Below are positions 26,136-34,747 of a DNA stretch of 64,000 nucleotides, piece by piece. Origin of the DNA: Bacteroidales bacterium (GTDB lineage: Bacteria; Bacteroidota; Bacteroidia; Bacteroidales; UBA932); NCBI GenBank assembly GCA_017934185.1, contig JAGBJY010000029.1, forward strand, positions 82,076 to 146,075, read 5' to 3'. How positions within the stretch are numbered: position 1 is the stretch's first letter; every line of letters begins with the position of its first letter. The notes beneath the pieces are model-generated. The model was not told where the DNA came from, did not search any database, and worked only from the letters and a program-made list of their open reading frames with translations. The position numbers and the translations under genes were made by a program.

Positions 26136-27710
26136 TCACAGGAGGGCTTCTGCGGCCTCCAGCGTAGTATCTACAGGAAGATAATACTTATAAAATGCAT
26201 TCTCTCCCAGTTTGGAATAGCGGGCGATAAGGGCTTTGAGCTGCGGAACCAGATAGGGGGCGCTTTCGTCCCATTCGGCCTCGGTGCACAGAATCCCGTC
26301 GTTCTTCCGGGCCCAGGCCGGGAATTCCACCTTCAAGTTAAGGATTGAAAGGAAGCGGTCCATGTCTTCGAAAGTGCTAATGGGGAGGATGCGAGCACTG
26401 TAACGGTCAAACACGTAGGCCGCATAGCGCATCTGGGTGGCCTTGCGGTTGCAGGCAATGTAGAAATTGCTGGCACGGGTGGTGTCCATGGGCACAAAGA
26501 CATCGGGCATGATACCGCCGCCGCCGTAGACGATGCGGCCACTGCGGGTGCGGTGAATGTCCGTGGTATCCAGCTTTACGCTGTCGGCGCTGAAGATTTC
26601 CCCGTCCACGTAACGGTTGTAAATGTCATAGTAGTAGTTGTCGTAGGGCTTCTGGATGCATCGGCCCGAAGGGGTATAATACCGAGCCACGGTAAGGCGA
26701 ACGCCCGAATTGTCCGAAAAGAAGAACGGCTCCTGCACCAGGCCCTTGCCGAAGGAACGCCGTCCCACCAACTGTCCCCTGTCGTTGTCCTGGATGGCCC
26801 CGGCAAAGATTTCACTGGCCGATGCCGAGTTCTCGCTGATGAGCACCGTGAGGCCCACATCCTGGAGTTTTCCGCTACCGTCGGCCTTATATACTTCGCG
26901 CGCACGATGGAGGCCTTCGATGTAGACGATGGTGTCGCCCCGGCTCAAGTAGTCGTTGGACAGGAGCAGGGCCTGGTCCATGTAACCGCCGGAGTTGTCC
27001 CGCACGTCGAAGATGAGATGGCGCATGCCTTCTTCCTTGAGCTGAAGGGCGGCTTTGTGGCACTCGTCATAGGTGGTACGGGAGAATTTTCCCAGCCGGA
27101 GATAGCCCACCGTGTCGGAGAGCATAAACGCCGCGTCAACGCTGTGGACGGGGATTTTTCCGCGGGTAATCTTGAAAGGAATCTCCTCCGGGCCGCGTTT
27201 TACGGTTATGGTTACTTCCGTTCCGGAAGGGCCTTTGATGCGGCGCACCATGCTGTCCTGCGGGAAATGCACGCCGGCTATCACTTTGTCGTCTACCTTG
27301 AGGAGGCGGTCGCCGGGCTGCAGGCCCACTTTCTCCGAGGGGCCGCCGGCTATCACTTCCAGCACAATGGCCGTGTCATTAGGGACATTGAACTGGATGC
27401 CGATGCCGTCGAAATTGCCCGCCAGCTCTTCCTGGGAGGCTTCCAGCTGCACCGGAGGGAGGTAAACGGAATGCGGGTCCAGCTTGGCCAGGGCGGCCAC
27501 CACGGCGGCATCCGTCATGCCTTCCCGGTTGATGGTGTCCACATAGTTCTTCTGCACCAGATCCAGCACCAGATTGAGCTTGCGCCAGTCGGTGTAGCGC
27601 GTTTTCACCAGATGCCGCTCCTCGCGGTAACGCACCAGCGTAAGCGTGATAAGGGCACCGATGACGATGCCCAGAACCACCTGCAGGATTTGCCAAAGGT
27701 TTTTTTTCAT
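26136..27710 (-). CDS. S41 family C-terminal processing peptidase
   Basis: A 524-residue protease anchored by one N-terminal membrane helix (residues about 7-25), facing the periplasm. A PDZ domain (FDGIGIQFNV to about 175) is followed by the S41 catalytic core with the nucleophile in SASASEIF (S299) and general base K322 (SFGKGLVQ). Such proteases trim or degrade envelope proteins. It is the last gene of a tight run: its ATG overlaps the stop of the dCMP deaminase gene by one base (TAATG). Confidence 0.94.
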   Translation of the reverse strand: MKKNLWQILQVVLGIVIGALITLTLVRYREERHLVKTRYTDWRKLNLVLDLVQKNYVDTINREGMTDAAVVAALAKLDPHSVYLPPVQLEASQEELAGNFDGIGIQFNVPNDTAIVLEVIAGGPSEKVGLQPGDRLLKVDDKVIAGVHFPQDSMVRRIKGPSGTEVTITVKRGPEEIPFKITRGKIPVHSVDAAFMLSDTVGYLRLGKFSRTTYDECHKAALQLKEEGMRHLIFDVRDNSGGYMDQALLLSNDYLSRGDTIVYIEGLHRAREVYKADGSGKLQDVGLTVLISENSASASEIFAGAIQDNDRGQLVGRRSFGKGLVQEPFFFSDNSGVRLTVARYYTPSGRCIQKPYDNYYYDIYNRYVDGEIFSADSVKLDTTDIHRTRSGRIVYGGGGIMPDVFVPMDTTRASNFYIACNRKATQMRYAAYVFDRYSARILPISTFEDMDRFLSILNLKVEFPAWARKNDGILCTEAEWDESAPYLVPQLKALIARYSKLGENAFYKYYLPVDTTLEAAEALL

Positions 27711-28117
27711 TACTCTGTCTGTTCTACTTCAATGCCGGCCCGTTTGAGGAGGTCTATCCCGTCAGTGAGCCTGTAGGCATCTCGGTACACCACCCGCTTG
27801 ATGCCGGACTGGATGATGAGTTTGGCACATTCCATACAGGGAGAGGCCGTCACATACAGGGTGGAGCCTTCCGAGCTGTTGCCGCTCTTGGCCACCTTGG
27901 TAATGGCATTGGCCTCGGCGTGCAGCACATAGGGCTTGGTAACCCCGTCTTCGTCTTCGCAGATGTTTTCGAAGCCGGAGGGCGTTCCGTTGTAGCCGTC
28001 CGAGATAATCATGCGGTCCTTCACGATGAGGGCGCCCACCTTCCTGCGCTTGCAGTAGGAGTTCTGGGCCCACACTTCGGCCATCAGAAGATAGGGGTGA
28101 TCGAATTTTTGTGCCAT
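27710..28117 (-). CDS. Deoxycytidylate deaminase
   Basis: A 135-residue zinc enzyme that converts dCMP to dUMP for thymidylate synthesis. The active site H66-A-E68 and P93-C94-x-x-C97 are intact, and NGTPSGFENICEDEDG is typical of the dCMP deaminase branch. It overlaps its neighbours on both sides by one base (TAATG at each junction), so translation is probably coupled. Confidence 0.93.
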   Translation of the reverse strand: MAQKFDHPYLLMAEVWAQNSYCKRRKVGALIVKDRMIISDGYNGTPSGFENICEDEDGVTKPYVLHAEANAITKVAKSGNSSEGSTLYVTASPCMECAKLIIQSGIKRVVYRDAYRLTDGIDLLKRAGIEVEQTE

Positions 28118-29772
28118 TAGTTTCTCTGATACAGATAACGCTTGATGCTCTTCTTGGGCGTGTGCTCAAAATCTTCCGGCATCAGCTCCATCTTCTTGAT
28201 TTGGGCGTAATTGGGAAGTTCCTGGTTAATGGCGGGAAGGGTTTCCAGCATGCGCTTTTTGAACTCGGCGCGCGTCATGCCGTCCAGTTCGCCCTGATGC
28301 CAGTCCGGATAGATGAGGGCGGTGAGGCCGCCGTCGTCTTCCACCACCAGGGAATCCACCACATAGGTGAAATTGTTGATGGTGGCTTCCAGCTCTTCCG
28401 GATAAATGTTCTGGCCGGAAGGACCCAGCACCATGCACTTGGAGCGCCCCCTGAGGAACAGGTAGCCATCGGCATCCAGTACGCCCATGTCGCCGGTTTT
28501 GAACCAACCGTCCCGGGTGAAGGAAGCCTCCGTGGCATCCGGGTTCTTGTAATAGCCCAGGCACACGTTGGGGCCTTTTACCTGCACTTCGCCGGGAATG
28601 TTCTGCGGATCCGGGGAATCTATCCGGATTTGCATGTTCAGGGCCGCACGGCCGGCCGAGCCCACCTTCACTTTGTCCCAATGGGCATAGCCGATGATGG
28701 GAGCGCATTCCGTCATGCCGTAGCCCACGGTGTAATGGAAGCCGATGGAATGCAGGAATCTCTCCACCTCCGGGTTGAAGGCGGCGCCGCCCAAGATAAC
28801 CTCCTCAAACTGTCCGCCGAAGGCATGGGTGAGCTCCGTGCAGAACTTCTTTTTGATCTCCGCGCCCAGGATGGGGATGCGCCGGTAATACTTGGTCTTG
28901 TCTACCAGCGGCTTGAGCTTGCTCTTGTACACCTTCTCTATCACCAGCGGTACGGCAATGATGATGTCCGGATGAATCTCGCTGAAAGCCTGCATGATAA
29001 TCTTGGGAGAAGGCACGCGGCTCAGGAAATGCACATGCATGCCGATGGTCATCTCGAAGAGGAACTCGAACATCATGCCGTACATGTGGGCCGTGGGCAG
29101 CATGGAAACCACGTTCATGCCGGCCTTGAGCATGGGGCAGGCATCCTCGGCCGCAAACTGGATGTTGGAGAAGAGGGCCCTGTAGGGAATCATCACCCCC
29201 TTGGAGAAACCGGAGGTTCCGGAGGTGTAATTGATGATGGCCAGCTCCTCGGGGCTGTCCTCATAATAATTCAGGTCCTCGGGCTCAAAATTATTGGGAT
29301 AGCGGTGGCCGAACTCCTCGTTCAGGTGCTCCCGTACCTGGGCACGCTCCTGAGAATCGGCATACAGGAACTTGAAGGTGTTGATTTGCACCACCACCGA
29401 AAGGTCCGGCATTTCCTCGGCCTGAAGGCCCTCCCAGATAACCTCGTCCACAAAAAGGACGCGGGCCTCGGAGTGGTTCACCAGGTAATGGATGTTCCCC
29501 GCTTTGAATTCGTGCAGGATGGGTACGGCCACGGCGCCATAGGTGATGGCGGCCAGGAAACTCACGCCCCAGTTGGCCTGGTTGCGCGAGCAGATGGCCA
29601 CTTTGTCCCCTTTGTGCAGGCCGCACTGTTCAAAGGCAATGTGCAACTTGGCAATGCGCCGGGCTACGTCCCTGTAGGCCAGGGTCATGCCCTGATAGTT
29701 GGTGAGCGCCGGACGGTCCCAGTTACGGATCATGCTGTCCTGCAGAATCTTATTGACTGATTTGAATTCCAT
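28117..29772 (-). CDS. AMP-dependent acyl-CoA synthetase (long-chain fatty acid ligase-like)
   Basis: A 551-residue adenylate-forming enzyme. The P-loop-like TSGTSGFSKG (about residues 185-195), the YGMTEC motif and FKTGDMGVLDADGYLFLRGR are the conserved A3, A5 and A7/A8 motifs. Such enzymes activate fatty acids with ATP and CoA. Size and motifs fit the long-chain acyl-CoA ligases. The membrane-anchored unknown protein lies 13 nt upstream, and the dCMP deaminase gene starts within its stop codon. Exact chain length is not readable. Confidence 0.92.
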   Translation of the reverse strand: MEFKSVNKILQDSMIRNWDRPALTNYQGMTLAYRDVARRIAKLHIAFEQCGLHKGDKVAICSRNQANWGVSFLAAITYGAVAVPILHEFKAGNIHYLVNHSEARVLFVDEVIWEGLQAEEMPDLSVVVQINTFKFLYADSQERAQVREHLNEEFGHRYPNNFEPEDLNYYEDSPEELAIINYTSGTSGFSKGVMIPYRALFSNIQFAAEDACPMLKAGMNVVSMLPTAHMYGMMFEFLFEMTIGMHVHFLSRVPSPKIIMQAFSEIHPDIIIAVPLVIEKVYKSKLKPLVDKTKYYRRIPILGAEIKKKFCTELTHAFGGQFEEVILGGAAFNPEVERFLHSIGFHYTVGYGMTECAPIIGYAHWDKVKVGSAGRAALNMQIRIDSPDPQNIPGEVQVKGPNVCLGYYKNPDATEASFTRDGWFKTGDMGVLDADGYLFLRGRSKCMVLGPSGQNIYPEELEATINNFTYVVDSLVVEDDGGLTALIYPDWHQGELDGMTRAEFKKRMLETLPAINQELPNYAQIKKMELMPEDFEHTPKKSIKRYLYQRN

Positions 29773-29785
29773 ATTCGGAGTAGGT

Positions 29786-31912
29786 TTAGTTCAGTTTGAT
29801 ATCTCTAGTTTTGCCGTCATAGCATTCGGCGCTGACGCCCTTGGAGGTGGGGGTCACAACGGCGTCGGGCTTAATCATCCTGCCGCCCTCGCCGCTGTAG
29901 AGCGGCTCCCCTCCCTCGAAGGGATACAGGAGCGTCCGGACCGATGTCCTCACCGCCCAATAGCGCTTTCCCTTGGCGGTTTCCACCAGTTCCGGGAGGT
30001 TTTTCACGGTCTCGGGGGCCGCAATGCCCTTCCAGCCTTCCGGCTTCTGGCCGTGCAGGTTGTAGCGCTCCAGGGTGTTGTCTTTGTGCAGAATCATGAC
30101 GGTGTATCCTCCTGCCCCCGTAAAGTCATAGGCGTCCGGGCCCAGCAGCACGGCCTTGGGCAGCGCCACGGGGAAACCGTTCACCCAATGGCCCAGACGG
30201 TCCAGCAGGTACAGTTTACTGCCGGCGCAGAAAAGATACTGGTATTTTTTGCTGTTGTAGTAATCGATGCTCTCTACCCTTCCGCAGATGGGCTCCTTGA
30301 AAGGAATGCCCCAGACGCCCTTGTTGTTCTCGTCGTTCAGGCAGATGGACAGGTGATTGTTCTGGTACAGGTAGTTGGTCTGGCCGCTCTGATGGTTCTT
30401 CACCGGGAACAGCCCCGTGGGGATGAACACGGTGGTGTCGCGCTCCAGCACCTGCACCTTGGTCCCCTTGAGGGCGCGGGTTTCTACGCTGAGGCGCATG
30501 GCCGGACGCTCGCCGTCCAAGGCCAGGGAGGCCACGGCGGGCGCAAAGCCGGCCCCCGTGACAAAACGTTGCAGCGGGGCCGACAGCTGCGGGCTCAGAA
30601 GCTGCCCAAGCGTAAGCGGCCGGTCCGACAGGGAGGCGTAGGCCACAAACCCCTGCGGCAAGGTTACGGAAGCATCGGCCAGGCGGTTTTTAAGGGTATA
30701 GTCCCGGACGGACTTGTCTTGCAGGGCGCGGACGGTGGGAAGGTCTGCGTAAACGCTCCAGCGGGCGCCCAAAGCGGCACAGGAGGTGTCTGTAACGGCA
30801 AAATCGGCACCCAGAAGCAGGGCAAGGCAGCCTTTGTAGGGATTGGACGCCTCGCTGCCCAGCTTGAGGTCTTTGGCCGAGCGCACCAGAAGGGCTTCGC
30901 GCTCCACCCCGTCTTCTCCGGTGAAGCTGGCCCGCACCACTTCCCTGGGCTGCAGGCCGCGGAACCACTCCTCCGGGCTGAAGGGGCGTCCGGCCTTGGT
31001 TTTGAGCGCCTTGTTAAAGGCGGCAAGGGTGCCGGCGCCATCTTCCACCTTGCGGCGGGCGTCCAGGAAAAGGTCCACATCCGGAACGGGCACCGACAGG
31101 GCCGATGCCGTATAATAAGGCAGCACCTCCGGGAAAAGGGCCTCCTGCGAAGGATAGCCCGCGAAAGCGGCAAAATAACTGCCCGCGGCCTCGCCGGGAA
31201 GGGCCACCCCTTTGATTTCAAGCTGTTTGTCAGAGCTTTCCTGCAGCGTCCAGGCGCTCCAGGCCGACAGGTCTTTCACGAAGGAGACAGAGCCGCGCAG
31301 CGCTTTTGAGGCATACAGCTGCAGGAGCTTGCCGGCATGGGCGTGGGAAACAAAAAGCACGGCGGCGCCGGAGGCTTGCCGGGCCAGTTCCTGCAAATTG
31401 CGGGTGCCCAGCACCGACATGCCGCCTTCCAAGTGACGGCCGCCGGCATTGATGAAGGTCTCGGAACGGGAGGCCATGAGGAAGCCGTCCTTCTGCCGGG
31501 TCTTGAGCCCGGCCTTAGCGGCCAGCTCCAGCACCACAGAATCGGCGGGACTTACCTCGGTGACCACCAGCGGCACCAGGGAGCCGCTATTATGCAGGGA
31601 AACCGCCACCTTCCTGCGGCCCAGGGCCTGCAGATAAGTCATGACAGCTGCGTTGTCAGGGGTGATGACGGCGCTCAGGAGGCCGGTGGAATCGGCCAGA
31701 ACCTTGGCAGCTTTGCTGCTTCCGTCGAAGAGGAAGACGGCGGCGGCATCCGAGGGAACCGCCCTGAGGACGTTCAGCGACGAAGGAACGGCACTGCCCT
31801 CCGGGCCCTGCGTTTCCCCGCCTTTATAGAGACTGATGATGGCAAGCACAAGGCCTGCCAACAAAAGTGCCACTGCCGATACGGCGATAATACTTCCAGT
31901 CTTCTTTGCCAT
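29786..31912 (-). CDS. Membrane-anchored hypothetical protein (DUF3352-like)
   Basis: A 708-residue protein whose ATG at 31912 is 6 nt from a TATCTTTG element; an upstream TTG start is unlikely. One transmembrane helix (about residues 8-29) is followed by a large extracytoplasmic part. The N-terminal half (VPSDAAAVFLFDGSSKAAKVL, and later repeats about substrates like LDARRKVEDG) loosely resembles DUF3352 proteins. The C-terminal 200 residues have beta-propeller-like strands (SKLYLLDRLGHWVNGFPVAL). No enzyme motif is seen. It heads the operon with the acyl-CoA ligase, dCMP deaminase and S41 protease. Confidence 0.7.
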   Translation of the reverse strand: MAKKTGSIIAVSAVALLLAGLVLAIISLYKGGETQGPEGSAVPSSLNVLRAVPSDAAAVFLFDGSSKAAKVLADSTGLLSAVITPDNAAVMTYLQALGRRKVAVSLHNSGSLVPLVVTEVSPADSVVLELAAKAGLKTRQKDGFLMASRSETFINAGGRHLEGGMSVLGTRNLQELARQASGAAVLFVSHAHAGKLLQLYASKALRGSVSFVKDLSAWSAWTLQESSDKQLEIKGVALPGEAAGSYFAAFAGYPSQEALFPEVLPYYTASALSVPVPDVDLFLDARRKVEDGAGTLAAFNKALKTKAGRPFSPEEWFRGLQPREVVRASFTGEDGVEREALLVRSAKDLKLGSEASNPYKGCLALLLGADFAVTDTSCAALGARWSVYADLPTVRALQDKSVRDYTLKNRLADASVTLPQGFVAYASLSDRPLTLGQLLSPQLSAPLQRFVTGAGFAPAVASLALDGERPAMRLSVETRALKGTKVQVLERDTTVFIPTGLFPVKNHQSGQTNYLYQNNHLSICLNDENNKGVWGIPFKEPICGRVESIDYYNSKKYQYLFCAGSKLYLLDRLGHWVNGFPVALPKAVLLGPDAYDFTGAGGYTVMILHKDNTLERYNLHGQKPEGWKGIAAPETVKNLPELVETAKGKRYWAVRTSVRTLLYPFEGGEPLYSGEGGRMIKPDAVVTPTSKGVSAECYDGKTRDIKLN

Positions 31913-31918
31913 AATATG

Positions 31919-31946
31919 CAAAGATACGCATATTTTTCAAATATGC
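31919..31946 (-). promoter_or_regulatory. Promoter -7 element and adjoining 19-bp palindrome
   Basis: TATCTTTG (minus strand, 31919-31926) lies 6 nt from the start codon at 31912. Directly upstream is a perfect dyad, GCATATTT-TTC-AAATATGC (31928-31946), filling the spacer between -7 and -33. It begins one base after the olsF-like stop codon and has no T-run, so it looks more like an operator than a terminator. Confidence 0.5.
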
Positions 31947-33764
31947 CTAATTGCGGCCCAGACGTTCCGACAATTTCCTCAGGCGCTCCTCGGGAATGAA
32001 TTTGGAGAAGCTCCGGTAGGAATTATCCGGCATATCGGCCATATCTTCCACAATGAAGCCGTCCAGGGAGTTGTTGAAGAGCGGATCTACGTTGAATTCC
32101 AGGATGCGGGCGCCAAAGCTCACATACTTTCTCAGGAGCACCGGCATGCGGTACTTTCCGCCGGAGATGGCCTGAATCAGGTGGTCAAGGTCGTCGGGGG
32201 TGGCGCAGGCGCAGAGCAGATGGTCCGGATTCACCCGCAGGAAATTGGGCTGGAAAGGGTGGTTGTTGCCCACAAGGCCCTGGTCCTGCGGCTGGAGCCG
32301 ATGCTGGAAATACCGCACAATCAGGCTCTTGAAAAAGTCCGGCAGGTCATTGCTGATGCTGGCGGGGCCCAGGGTGTAGCGAAGCTCGGGATAAGTGCTG
32401 GCCGCCGTAAGGATGCCGGAAAGCAGGAGTTTGAGCGTCTGGACGTCCCGCTGATATTCCGGAACGATGATGGTCCGGCCCAGCTCAATGCCCTTTTCCA
32501 GATAAGCGTCCAGCCCTTCCCGGAATTTGAAGAGAGAGGAGGTATAGAACGCATTCCTGCCCTCGGGGCGGGCCAAGAGTTCCGGGCCGATGCCCAGCCG
32601 GTAGGCGCCGGCAATCTTTCCGTCCGGAATATGCCAAAGCAGCAGGTGTTTATAATAGGTATCGTAGATGTCGGTGTCCATGGCCAGGCCGGTCCCCTCT
32701 CCCACGCCGCGGAACACCATTTCCCGCAGCCGGGCCAGTTCGCGCATGGTATGGGGAATGTCGTCCGGGGCCGTGAAATAGCAGCGGTAGTCGCCGCTCT
32801 CGAAAAGAATCCGGTCCTGAATGCGCGAGAGTTCCTTCCGTACAAGGGCGGGGTCTTCGGGCTGGGCAATGGGCTCCGCCGCTGCGGAGGAGACTGCCTG
32901 CACGGGGTTTTCCTGGGTCATGGCCTCCAGGGCATAGGTGCGGCTTCTCAGATACAGGCCCAGGGCTTCCACCGATTCAAACTTTCCTATTTCTTCCGGA
33001 GAAATGGGTGTGCCGATGTGCACTTTCACGTGAACGCCCTGCTTGTTGAACAACTCATGGACAAGCCGGACGGTCCTCAGGCGCGGATGAATCTTGCCGA
33101 GCCAGTGGAAATTCCGGGAATTGGTGCCCTCAAAATAGATGGGAATTACCGGGAAATGGGATTTGCGGATGAGCTTGATGATGTTGTCGGCCCAGGGCTT
33201 GTCCTCGATGACGGGTTTGTCGGTGAGGGCTGTGCGGGCGGCCCCTTTCTGGTAGGTGGCCACTTCCCCGGCGGGGAAAAAGCCCAGCGCACCGCCTTCC
33301 TGAATATGCTGAAGGGCCATACGGATGCCGCTCACGCTGCGGGCGGCCGACTTGTTGCCGGAAATATTGTCCACCGGCATGAAGGAAGAGGCCAGGTTGG
33401 GAATGAGGGACAGCATGAAGGTGGTGAGCAGCTTGTAATCCGGGCGCTTTCGCCCGACGGTGGCGCTCAGGATCATGCCGTCGATACTGCCGAAGTGATG
33501 GTTGGAAACGGTGATGAAGCCGCCTTCTGCGGGAATATGGTCCAGGGCTCCTTCCTGCAGTTCATAGGTGCACCCTACTTCCTCCAGGATTTTGTCGGAA
33601 AAATCCGGCCCCTGATACTGTGCGTATTTGGCCTGCGTACGGTTTACCTTGTCTATTTCCAGGACCTTGATGGCAAGACTGGACACAGCGCGGCCAAACC
33701 ATCCTTTCATTCCCAGCATCCGCTGCAAGTCTGCGGCAGATAGCACTTCCTTATTGTTGTTCAT
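31947..33764 (-). CDS. Bifunctional OlsF-like aminolipid acyltransferase (PlsC-GNAT fusion)
   Basis: A 605-residue protein. The N-terminal half is a PlsC-type acyltransferase with H90-x4-D95 (NHHFGSIDG) and FPAGE at 163-167. The C-terminal half is a GNAT-fold N-acyltransferase of the hemolysin type (YYKHLLLWHIPDGKIAGAYRLG, ELGRTIIVPEYQ). In Flavobacterium this fusion (OlsF) makes ornithine lipids; in Bacteroides separate GlsB and GlsA make glycine lipids. Which amino acid is used here is not visible. The ATG at 33764 follows a TATATTTG element by 5 nt; a longer frame reaching 33992 overlaps the esterase gene and is rejected. It is a separate transcription unit. Confidence 0.86.
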   Translation of the reverse strand: MNNNKEVLSAADLQRMLGMKGWFGRAVSSLAIKVLEIDKVNRTQAKYAQYQGPDFSDKILEEVGCTYELQEGALDHIPAEGGFITVSNHHFGSIDGMILSATVGRKRPDYKLLTTFMLSLIPNLASSFMPVDNISGNKSAARSVSGIRMALQHIQEGGALGFFPAGEVATYQKGAARTALTDKPVIEDKPWADNIIKLIRKSHFPVIPIYFEGTNSRNFHWLGKIHPRLRTVRLVHELFNKQGVHVKVHIGTPISPEEIGKFESVEALGLYLRSRTYALEAMTQENPVQAVSSAAAEPIAQPEDPALVRKELSRIQDRILFESGDYRCYFTAPDDIPHTMRELARLREMVFRGVGEGTGLAMDTDIYDTYYKHLLLWHIPDGKIAGAYRLGIGPELLARPEGRNAFYTSSLFKFREGLDAYLEKGIELGRTIIVPEYQRDVQTLKLLLSGILTAASTYPELRYTLGPASISNDLPDFFKSLIVRYFQHRLQPQDQGLVGNNHPFQPNFLRVNPDHLLCACATPDDLDHLIQAISGGKYRMPVLLRKYVSFGARILEFNVDPLFNNSLDGFIVEDMADMPDNSYRSFSKFIPEERLRKLSERLGRN

Positions 33765-33769
33765 AAGGA

Positions 33770-33777
33770 CAAATATA
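33770..33777 (-). promoter_or_regulatory. -7 element of the OlsF-like gene
   Basis: TATATTTG on the minus strand, 5 nt before the ATG at 33764, predicts a leader of only a few bases. A clear -33 element is not seen. Confidence 0.45.
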
Positions 33778-33798
33778 CTGACTTTTTGGGAAAAATCA

Positions 33799-34677
33799 CT
33801 ATTCCTGGAAGATTTCCGTTGCGAACTCCGCCATAAAGTCCTTCCAGTTATACCACTCGTGCCCGCCGGGCGTGGTGGTAAAAGTATGCGGATAGCCGTT
33901 TCTGGTGAGCCTGCGGTGGAACAGGAGCATATGCGGATAAAAAATATCGGCCCGGCCGATGAAGATGTGATAGGTCTCGGGCGCCCGGGCAAAAAGGCGC
34001 TCCAGCTTCTGGCTCAATCCGCCATAGACGTCCAGGTGCCCCAGGGCGGCGAAGGTGGGATAGGCGTAAGGGGAAAAGAGGCCCACATGATTGAAGAGGT
34101 CCGGGGCATCGGCCGATAAATAGAGGGCTTGCAGCGCGCCGGTGGACATGCCGGCAAGGGCCCTTCCTTCCCGGGTGGGGATGGTGCGGAAAAGACTGTC
34201 GGTCTGGTGCACCACGGTGGAAAAATGCCTTTCGGCCTCGCCGTTCAGCAGCCAGAAAGCGCGCATGGCGTTCACGCAGCGGCCATCCTTGTAATCGGCC
34301 TCGCTGAAATAGCGGTTCATGTTGGGGGTTACCAGAATGAACTCCCGGGCCTTTCCGGAAGCCACCAGGCTGTCTATGCGGGTGGTAACCTGCGCCGAAT
34401 CCATCCACGTGAGCTCGTTGCCGCGGGCCCCGTGGAGCAGATACAGCACCGGATAACGCCGCGTGGTATCCTCGGCATAAGACTTGGGCAGGTACGCCAC
34501 AAAGCGGCGGTTGGCGATTCTGCGCTCGCCGGAAGGGTAAGTGACCGTTTGCAGCGAGCCTTCGTGCCGGGCATAACGCTCATAAACCTCCTTGTCGGTG
34601 AGGCCACGCGCATAGCGGGCCGACGAACAGCCGGACAGAAGCAGCAGCAAAAAGCAAAGTTTAAGGACGTTTTTCAT
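33799..34677 (-). CDS. Esterase-fold lipoprotein (alpha/beta hydrolase)
   Basis: A 292-residue lipoprotein (LLLLSGC, C17). The hydrolase fold shows LLHGARG (oxyanion region), the nucleophile elbow G-M-S178-T-G, a later Asp (IGRADIF) and a final His (PGGHEW), the layout of the esterase D / feruloyl-esterase-like family. It would act in the periplasm or at the surface on ester bonds; substrate unknown. The ATG at 34677 is chosen because it starts the signal peptide; an upstream start would overlap the -7 element. It is divergent from the threonine aldolase gene. Confidence 0.85.
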   Translation of the reverse strand: MKNVLKLCFLLLLLSGCSSARYARGLTDKEVYERYARHEGSLQTVTYPSGERRIANRRFVAYLPKSYAEDTTRRYPVLYLLHGARGNELTWMDSAQVTTRIDSLVASGKAREFILVTPNMNRYFSEADYKDGRCVNAMRAFWLLNGEAERHFSTVVHQTDSLFRTIPTREGRALAGMSTGALQALYLSADAPDLFNHVGLFSPYAYPTFAALGHLDVYGGLSQKLERLFARAPETYHIFIGRADIFYPHMLLFHRRLTRNGYPHTFTTTPGGHEWYNWKDFMAEFATEIFQE

Positions 34678-34686
34678 TTTGGGGTG

Positions 34687-34694
34687 CAAAGATA
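34687..34694 (-). promoter_or_regulatory. -7 element of the esterase gene
   Basis: TATCTTTG on the minus strand, 9 nt before the ATG at 34677, so the leader is about 6 nt. Confidence 0.45.
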
Positions 34695-34747
34695 CGGAAA
34701 CTTTCCCAAATTATTTGTAGCTTTAGCCCCGTAAAACACTTTTTGCC

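Noticed and set aside
33765-33992. N-terminal extension of the OlsF-like protein
   Set aside because: It overlaps the esterase gene and crosses the TATATTTG element. The ATG at 33764 matches the family's start.
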